A stretch of 64,000 bases of DNA from contig NZ_JACEGD010000014.1 in NCBI RefSeq assembly GCF_016031635.1, positions 62,001-126,000 on the forward strand, read 5' to 3'. The DNA is from Bradyrhizobium diversitatis (lineage in GTDB: Bacteria > Pseudomonadota > Alphaproteobacteria > Rhizobiales > Xanthobacteraceae). The notes below the pieces were generated by a model that made no database searches, was not told where the DNA came from, and saw only the letters and a list, made by a program, of their open reading frames with translations. Positions within the stretch are counted from its first letter, which is position 1, and each line of letters opens with the position of its first letter. Below, piece by piece: positions 58,719 to 64,000 of this stretch. The translations under genes and the position numbers were made by a program.

Positions 58719-59171
58719 GACGGAGCTTCTCCGCGCGCATCAGGGGTCCCGTCGGCATGCTCGCTCGATGCGCCCGGGCGCTGGGCTGATGCGCCGAAGG
58801 GGAAAGTCGCGTCTATTCCACCACGGCGTGTACTCACAAAAGGCGAATATGTCAGGGGAATCTTGGGATCAATCAGAGCATTATCGCACGTGCCCCGGAG
58901 CGGACGTCTTGCGCACTAAAGCGCGATGACATTTGGATGAATCGTCATCGCGCTTCAGGTTGTTGTTTACGCATGATCTTTCCGGAAAACCGCTTCGCAC
59001 TTTTCCGGATCATGCTTTAGCTGGCGAGGATGCAGCCCCATTTGTGCCGAACATGCCATAGCGCCGTCTGCGGTTAGCTGACCGGATGTTTTCGTGCCAC
59101 AGCTCGTCGTCTTTTGCGAGGAGCTGACGGAAACCGATTGGCCTTTGACCGAGATCGAGCTACCCTTGCTC
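58719..59171. other. Intergenic region with compound repeat
   Basis: Apart from the compound palindrome at 58917-59019 I see no gene. The last 78 bases before 59172 are open in the radical SAM frame and may belong to it if translation starts at GTG 59094. Confidence 0.5.
58917..59019. repeat. Compound palindromic repeat (second full copy)
   Basis: The same unit as 56528-56627: AAAGCGCGATGACAT...ATCGTCATCGCGCTT followed by GCATGATC...GGATCATGC. A few substitutions preserve pairing in the stems. Confidence 0.85.
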
Positions 59172-60953
59172 ATGAGGAAGAGCAAGACTTTCCGGCTCGT
59201 TCTGATCAAGCCGTCACATTACGACGACGAAGGCTATGTCATTCGATGGTGGCGCGGCGGCCTGCCTTCGAATTCACTAGCCTGCCTTTACGGCATCGCG
59301 CTCGATTGTCGTGAACGCGGGGTTCTCGGGCCCGATTGCAACATCGAGATCGACGCCATCGATGAGACCAACTGGAAGGTGCGTGTCGCGGATCTGGCGC
59401 GCGCGATCAAGGCCGCGGATGCCGGCATGGTGATGCTGGTCGGGGTCCAGTCCAACCAGTTTCCCCGATCGCTCGATCTGGCGAGACAGTTTCGCAAGCT
59501 CGGAATACACGTTGCGATCGGCGGCTTCCATGTGTCCGGCACCCTCTCGATGTTGCCGGAGCGCGATGTCGGCGTTCAGGAGATGATGGACCTCGGTGTG
59601 TCGGTCTTCGCAGGCGAAGCCGAGGGACGGCTCGAGGGGCTGTTGCAGGATGCGGTCGCCGGGCGATTGCAGCCTCTCTACAACTACATCGACGATCTGC
59701 CAGACCTGGAGAGCCAGCCTTTGCCGATCATTCCCCGCCAGCAGATCGGAAGGGTCATCGGCCACACCACGAGCTTCGACGCGGGGCGCGGCTGCCCGTT
59801 CCAGTGCTCGTTCTGCACCATCATCAACGTGCAGGGCCGCAAGTCGCGACGCCGCAGCGCCGACGACATCGAGGCCGTGATCCGCGCCAACGTCGCTCAG
59901 GGCGTCTTCGCCTTCTTTCTCACCGACGACAATTTTGCGCGCAACAAGGATTGGGAAATTTTGCTCGACCGGATCATCGCCCTGCGCGAGAAGGAGGGCT
60001 GGGACCTCCGTTTCACGATCCAGGTCGACACGCTCTGCCACAAGCTGCCTAACTTCATCGAGAAATGCGCCAAGGCCGGCGTCCGGCGATGCTTCATCGG
60101 TCTCGAAAACATCAACCCGGACAGTCCGCTCGGCGCCAAGAAGCGGCAGAACAAGATCACTGACTATCGCGAGATGATGCTGGCCTGGAAGAGGGCCAGG
60201 ATCATGACCATCGGCGGCTACATTATCGGCTTTCCCAACGACACGCCGGAATCGATCGTCCGCGACATCGAGATCATCAAGCATGAGCTGCCGATCGACA
60301 TGCTGGAGTTCTTCTTCCTGACGCCGCTGCCGGGCTCGGAAGACCACAAGACGCTCTACTTGAAGGGCGTCGCGATGGATGTGGACCTCAACAAATACGA
60401 CCTGGACCACGTCACGACGGACCACCCCGCCATGTCCAAGGCGGACTGGGAGCGGGCCAACGAGCTCGCCTGGAACACCTATTACAGCTGGGAGCACATC
60501 GAGACGCTGATGCGGCGTGCCGCGGCGATGGGCAATAATGTCGGCAAGATCGGCACCTACGCGCTCTATTTCAAAGGCTACCATCCCATCGAGCGCGTTC
60601 ATCCGCTCGAAGGGGGTGTGCTGCGGCTCAAGAGCCGCGACGAGCGCCGTCCGCATCTGCCGGTCGAGCCGGCCTGGTCGTTTTATCCTCGCTATGCGGC
60701 CGACACCGCCGTGAAGGCCGTACAATGGGCTTCGCTCGCTCTGCGCCTGCACCGGCTGGCGCGCAAGGTCAAGTCGGATCCGCACCGGCTCGCCTATGTC
60801 GATGCGGCGATCACACTGCAGGCCGACGAGACCGCGAGTCTGGATTTGTACAAGACGCGGTCCAGCCAGGCGTTTCTCGATCAACGGCGGCATGTCGAAG
60901 AGGCACAGAAAGCTAAGTTGGCCGGGGGATCGTTGCCGACCGGTGTTAGTTGA
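59172..60953 (+). CDS. B12-binding-domain radical SAM protein
   Basis: A 593-residue enzyme of the cobalamin-binding radical SAM class. The N-terminal ~190 residues form the B12-like Rossmann domain (LVGVQSNQFPRSLDLARQFR, IAIGGFHVSGTLSMLPE-type, here HVAIGGFHVSGTLSMLPE). The [4Fe-4S] motif is in GRGCPFQCSFCTIINVQG (CxxxCxxC), followed by FFLTDDNFARNKDWEILLD and GLENINPDSPLGAK. The typical B12 ligand DxHxxG is not evident. Such enzymes methylate or rearrange diverse substrates, which cannot be predicted here. ATG 59172 gives the usual N-terminus (FRLVLIKPSHYDDEGYVIRW); GTG 59094 would add 26 residues. Confidence 0.88.
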   Translation: MRKSKTFRLVLIKPSHYDDEGYVIRWWRGGLPSNSLACLYGIALDCRERGVLGPDCNIEIDAIDETNWKVRVADLARAIKAADAGMVMLVGVQSNQFPRSLDLARQFRKLGIHVAIGGFHVSGTLSMLPERDVGVQEMMDLGVSVFAGEAEGRLEGLLQDAVAGRLQPLYNYIDDLPDLESQPLPIIPRQQIGRVIGHTTSFDAGRGCPFQCSFCTIINVQGRKSRRRSADDIEAVIRANVAQGVFAFFLTDDNFARNKDWEILLDRIIALREKEGWDLRFTIQVDTLCHKLPNFIEKCAKAGVRRCFIGLENINPDSPLGAKKRQNKITDYREMMLAWKRARIMTIGGYIIGFPNDTPESIVRDIEIIKHELPIDMLEFFFLTPLPGSEDHKTLYLKGVAMDVDLNKYDLDHVTTDHPAMSKADWERANELAWNTYYSWEHIETLMRRAAAMGNNVGKIGTYALYFKGYHPIERVHPLEGGVLRLKSRDERRPHLPVEPAWSFYPRYAADTAVKAVQWASLALRLHRLARKVKSDPHRLAYVDAAITLQADETASLDLYKTRSSQAFLDQRRHVEEAQKAKLAGGSLPTGVS

Positions 60954-61435
60954 TGTCTCACTCGCCGCGAACCATCGGATCAGATTGACCGACGTCCAGT
61001 TGCGCCGAACAGCCCAAACCATCACTTCGGCTTCTGGCCCGCCGCGACCCAGCCGAATGCTCGTTGGCGCGCCGGCTGTCGGGCATGAATTGATCGCAGC
61101 TGTCTAGACTGGACGCTCCGGCGTGCCAGTCGAGATGATTAGCTAAGCGACCAGGATACATTCTACACGAGGGTGATTTTCAGGTGGCCGCGTTCCCGTT
61201 TAGCGGTACGCCAACTTAGCGAGAGACGGCGCGAGGCTTCCAATGTCGTCTTGCGGGTCAGTTGGGAACGTTGTCGAAAAGAGTAGGTCACGATTTTGGG
61301 CTTACGAGACAGTCGATGCCGAGCCCCGGCCAAGCTTGCTGATTGAGGGGCCCGTCTCAACTTCAGAGAGCAGCATTTTCAGAAAGGCTGGCCGCACAAC
61401 ATGACCTGCGTTAACATACGCAGGGAGGGTATGCG
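60954..61435. other. Intergenic region
   Basis: No gene, repeat or convincing promoter was recognised in these 482 bp. GGGAGGG at 61425-61431 is the RBS of the regulator gene that follows. Confidence 0.5.
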
Positions 61436-62524
61436 ATGTCCCACCTCATCGATCGAATTTACGAGTGCGCCTTTGTACCTGAACTGTGGCCGGGCATTCT
61501 CGCTGAATTAGTGCAGATCGACGGCGCGCTGGCCGGCTGGCTATGTATCTCGAACGGAAGCGTCATCAGATGGTCTGCTTCGAGCCAGCAGGCAAGAGAT
61601 GATCTGCGGCCATTAATGGAGAGCGGATGGGTCCCGCGATCGGAGCGTTTCAACCGCCTGCTTCGCGCGAAACAGACCGGCTTCATACCGGACAGCATTT
61701 TGTATACGCCCGAAGAGATGCGCAATGATCCGGCCTACAGGGACATGTTGTACCCCCGCGGTATGGGATGGGCCTCAGCTACCGCGATCGCGCTGCCGAC
61801 GGGCGATGACATGGTGATCGCGTTGGAGCGAGCATACGACCGAGGATCGGCGTCTCCCGCTGTGCTGGGACGACTCAACGAGGTGCACGCTCATTTGGCC
61901 AGGGCTTCGTTGGTTGCGGCCCGCATGCAGCTGGAACGTGCCCGGGCCGCGGCCCAGGCACTCGCTCTACTTGGCATTCCTGCGCTCGTGTTCTCGCGCG
62001 AAGGGAAGATCCTGGCTGCGAATCCGTTAATCGAAGGCTTGAGTGGCTTCATCTCTTGGCGAGCGAAAGACCGCATTGCGCTGAAGGACGTGCGCGCCGA
62101 CGCACTGTTGCGCGACGCCATCGCAACGGTGGATCAAGACGACGCCCCCGGTGTGCGCTCATTTCCAACCCGCGACATCAGCTCCACGATGATCGCGCAC
62201 GTCGTGCCGATTCGCGGTTCGGCGCGCGACACCTTTTCCGGATGCGCGGCCATGTTGATGCTGACACCCGTGACCAGGCCGGAGGCTCCCTCGGTCGACC
62301 TCATACGCTCCCTTTTTGATTTGACCCCCACCGAAGCTCGCATCGCTCGGGGCCTGGCCGGAGGCCAGACGGTCAAGGCCATGGCAACAGAGAGCGGCAC
62401 ATCCACGAATACTGTTCGTTGGCATGTCAAGGTTGTGTTGAGCAAAATGGGCTACAATCGGCAGTCTGACGTCGTGGCGCTACTGAATGGACTTCGCCCG
62501 CCCGGCTGCGTGAACGATTCCTGA
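61436..62524 (+). CDS. LuxR-type helix-turn-helix transcriptional regulator
   Basis: A 362-residue regulator. The C-terminal ~65 residues are a LuxR HTH (FDLTPTEARIARGLAGGQTV, MATESGTSTNTVRWHVKVVLSKMGYNRQSDVV). The N-terminal ~280 residues contain a PAS-like sensing region (LLGIPALVFSREGKILAANP). The beginning SHLIDRIYECAFVPELWPGIL occurs in a rhizobial group of orphan regulators. No acyl-homoserine lactone pocket or synthase neighbour is seen, so it is not assigned to quorum sensing. Target genes are unknown; it is flanked by the radical SAM and DUF1127 fusion genes. Confidence 0.88.
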   Translation: MSHLIDRIYECAFVPELWPGILAELVQIDGALAGWLCISNGSVIRWSASSQQARDDLRPLMESGWVPRSERFNRLLRAKQTGFIPDSILYTPEEMRNDPAYRDMLYPRGMGWASATAIALPTGDDMVIALERAYDRGSASPAVLGRLNEVHAHLARASLVAARMQLERARAAAQALALLGIPALVFSREGKILAANPLIEGLSGFISWRAKDRIALKDVRADALLRDAIATVDQDDAPGVRSFPTRDISSTMIAHVVPIRGSARDTFSGCAAMLMLTPVTRPEAPSVDLIRSLFDLTPTEARIARGLAGGQTVKAMATESGTSTNTVRWHVKVVLSKMGYNRQSDVVALLNGLRPPGCVNDS

Positions 62525-62715
62525 AATCATGTAGTTCCCCCGGAAGCGTGGCGACCGGGCGGCTCCCAGAGGGCCACTAGCGCCAAATTCCTCCGCACGC
62601 TCTCGAGGTAGCCGATCGAAAATATTCGGCCGCCCCCCCAAAACGGATGGGGCGCCGAGCGCCGAAGCGCGTCCAGATCGGCCGGAGACATTGGCCGTGA
62701 CTGGGAGACGCCACA

Positions 62716-63630
62716 ATGAGCTCAATCCACCGAACCACCGAGCCAACACAGGAATCCGTAGAGCGACAGGTCTACAGTCCTATCGAAGCATATTGGGATG
62801 CATTTCAAGAGTGGCGCAAACGCGAGACGTTGCGAACTGAATTGTGCCGCCTGACCGAAAGGGAGCTTGCCGATATCGGCATCACGCGCGGTGAGATCGA
62901 CTACGTGGCCTCGAAGCGAGGAATTGCAACATCGCATCACTCCAGGGGATGGCACGGCGGCGTTCTCGTCATTCTAATGCTCTGCAACGCTTGCGTCCTC
63001 CTTTTCGCGGACGAAGCCAAAGCTCAGTGCACGGCGAGAGATGTTTTGCAGGCTCGCTTGGCGCTCAAGGAGGTTGCCGGAGCTCGCAAGCCGCAGACTG
63101 CCGTTGAATCCGCTGCCGATGTTCCGGTGTGGAGGAAGACGACGGTAGGGACATTTCCAGATTCGGTCGCTCTTCGTAACGCGTTGAATGCGCGAGGGTG
63201 TGGTGTTGGAGAGTTGGCTAGTGAAATCATGGCTCGACCAGCCTTTACCCTAAACACCGCGAAAGCAGACTTGGAGCTTGTCACGGTTTCGGCGGCGGAG
63301 CTCGGCTTTCAGACCGAGACGGTGTTGCTCGGGCAAATTTACGCCCGTGCCCAACAACTGGGTTTTGGGCTTGCGCCAGCAGAGATTGCTCCGCAATTGA
63401 GGCTTCAGTATCTGGATCAGCCGATCGGTGAATTTCTCACCATCGGTATGAACCCGATCAAGACATCGAAGGGAGCGCCCGTCATTCTGAACGTAGCCAA
63501 TGGCGGAGCAGGACTCATTCTCATCGGGCAGGATGGTCGCGCCGACGCGGAAATCTTTGTTGGGTCCGTTTTTGTGTTCCTGCGGTCGAAAGAAGCGGCA
63601 CCTGCGGAGACAACACTCGTCCATCGCTGA
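62716..63630 (+). CDS. DUF1127 domain fused to a membrane segment and an unknown exported domain
   Basis: A 304-residue protein. Residues ~25-68 are a DUF1127 (YjiS-like) unit: YWDAFQEWRKRETLRTELCR, LTERELADIGITRGEIDYVA. Residues ~80-102 are a hydrophobic helix ending in an AxA-like site (LFADEAKAQ). The remaining ~200 residues form a domain seen as TTVGTFPDSVALRNALNARG, GQIYARAQQLGFGLAPAEIA, PQLRLQYLDQPIGEFLTIGM and NVANGGAGLILIGQDGRADA, conserved in uncharacterised proteins as far as I recall. DUF1127 is normally a 50-60-residue stand-alone protein, so this fusion is unusual. GGGAG lies about eight bases upstream. Confidence 0.7.
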   Translation: MSSIHRTTEPTQESVERQVYSPIEAYWDAFQEWRKRETLRTELCRLTERELADIGITRGEIDYVASKRGIATSHHSRGWHGGVLVILMLCNACVLLFADEAKAQCTARDVLQARLALKEVAGARKPQTAVESAADVPVWRKTTVGTFPDSVALRNALNARGCGVGELASEIMARPAFTLNTAKADLELVTVSAAELGFQTETVLLGQIYARAQQLGFGLAPAEIAPQLRLQYLDQPIGEFLTIGMNPIKTSKGAPVILNVANGGAGLILIGQDGRADAEIFVGSVFVFLRSKEAAPAETTLVHR

Positions 63631-63721
63631 TTTCCAGAGCCCGCATGGCCTCGCCGGAAGGCGAAGGCATTCGGAAGCCGCATAGGTCAGTTGTACTCTG
63701 TAAGTCCGTCAAGCCCGCGGT

Positions 63722-63823
63722 TTGCTGTTTGGTGCAAAGCACCAGCCGGCGCTAACCGTCGTGGTGGTCGAGACCGTCGACAGCAAATGGCTGCTGGAGA
63801 TCGAGGCGATCGCCGCCGAATGA
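63722..63823 (+). pseudogene. Possible RidA-family C-terminal remnant
   Basis: An open frame without start reads LLFGAKHQPALTVVVVETVD then SKWLLEIEAIAAE and TGA. The closing EIEAIAA and the preceding beta-strand resemble the end of RidA (2-iminopropanoate deaminase) proteins. The front three quarters are absent. Confidence 0.35.
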
Positions 63824-63868
63824 GGCGGCTCGTCGATGCTGCAATGAGCCAATCCTATCGGGTGTCCA

Positions 63869-64000
63869 ATGGCTGAGATTCATCCGTTCTACCAGACGCA
63901 CCGCCACGCGATGGAGGCCGCCATGCGCGAGCGAATAAACCTCGCTGAACCGATGCTCCGCGAGCGCGCGCATCTCTCCGATATGGACAAGGTCAGGCAG
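63869..64000 (+). CDS. Hypothetical protein, 5' part cut by window end
   Basis: ATG at 63869 opens a frame of 44 codons that runs off the window (MAEIHPFYQTHRHAMEAAMR...). The visible part is helical and charged, with many Arg/Glu/His. No clear RBS (GGTGTCC upstream) and no family recognised. It may start later at the ATGs inside. Confidence 0.4.
   Translation, partial: MAEIHPFYQTHRHAMEAAMRERINLAEPMLRERAHLSDMDKVRQ

Overview
The window is a high-GC alphaproteobacterial chromosome segment, most likely from Bradyrhizobium or a close relative. This is inferred from the gene order (clpP-clpX-lon, HU, tRNA-Val/tRNA-Asp and a complete 14-gene nuo operon with birA, rnj, mce and DUF1467 downstream), from the glnB-glnA pair, from the DUF1127 and RidA-like pieces, and from several families of palindromic intergenic repeats typical of that group. 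No phage, plasmid backbone, CRISPR array or complete insertion sequence was seen.

Layout. 1-5.4 kb: the 3' end of rpsI, a membrane diguanylate cyclase, an ABM-fold protein, an AI-2E family exporter, a gamma-glutamyl-GABA hydrolase-like amidotransferase, and a REP-associated transposase (RAYT) bracketed by perfect 33-bp inverted REP copies. 5.6-8.1 kb: an AraC remnant and an NfeD protease/slipin pair. 8.2-13.3 kb: glnB-glnA (minus strand), the bifunctional NAD(P)HX repair enzyme, and a Tat-exported multicopper-oxidase-fold protein that has lost most copper ligands. 13.4-20.5 kb: tRNA-Leu and the protein quality-control block tig, clpP, clpX, lon, with a sigma-54-like promoter match before clpX. 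20.5-33.1 kb: accessory genes between tRNA-Val and tRNA-Asp, dominated by a five-gene czc-type metal efflux operon (small His/Cys protein, CzcC, CzcB, CzcA, CDF transporter), plus a 24-residue membrane peptide with a downstream membrane protein, pepT and an HU-like protein. 33.2-37.0 kb: a TonB-dependent siderophore receptor and a 0.74-kb gene-poor gap.

37.0-56.0 kb is one long plus-strand operon. nuoA-N encode respiratory complex I, but three extra things sit inside it: an FkbM methyltransferase between nuoD and nuoE, a 68-aa membrane protein between nuoE and nuoF, and a 111-bp palindromic element between nuoI and nuoJ flanked by a 14-bp direct repeat that duplicates the nuoJ start. NuoL carries an unusual His/Asp-rich loop. 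The operon continues tightly into birA and rnj, then mce and a DUF1467 gene. 56-64 kb: small exported and methyltransferase genes separated by compound palindromic repeats, methylthioribose kinase, a B12-type radical SAM enzyme, a LuxR-type regulator, a DUF1127 fusion protein and a gene cut by the window end.

The most interesting signals are the nuoI-nuoJ insertion with its target duplication and coupled leader ORF, the foreign genes embedded in the nuo operon, the His-rich NuoL loop, the RAYT/REP unit, the 24-aa peptide operon, and the DUF1127 fusion. No clearly new multi-gene defence or biosynthetic system is evident.
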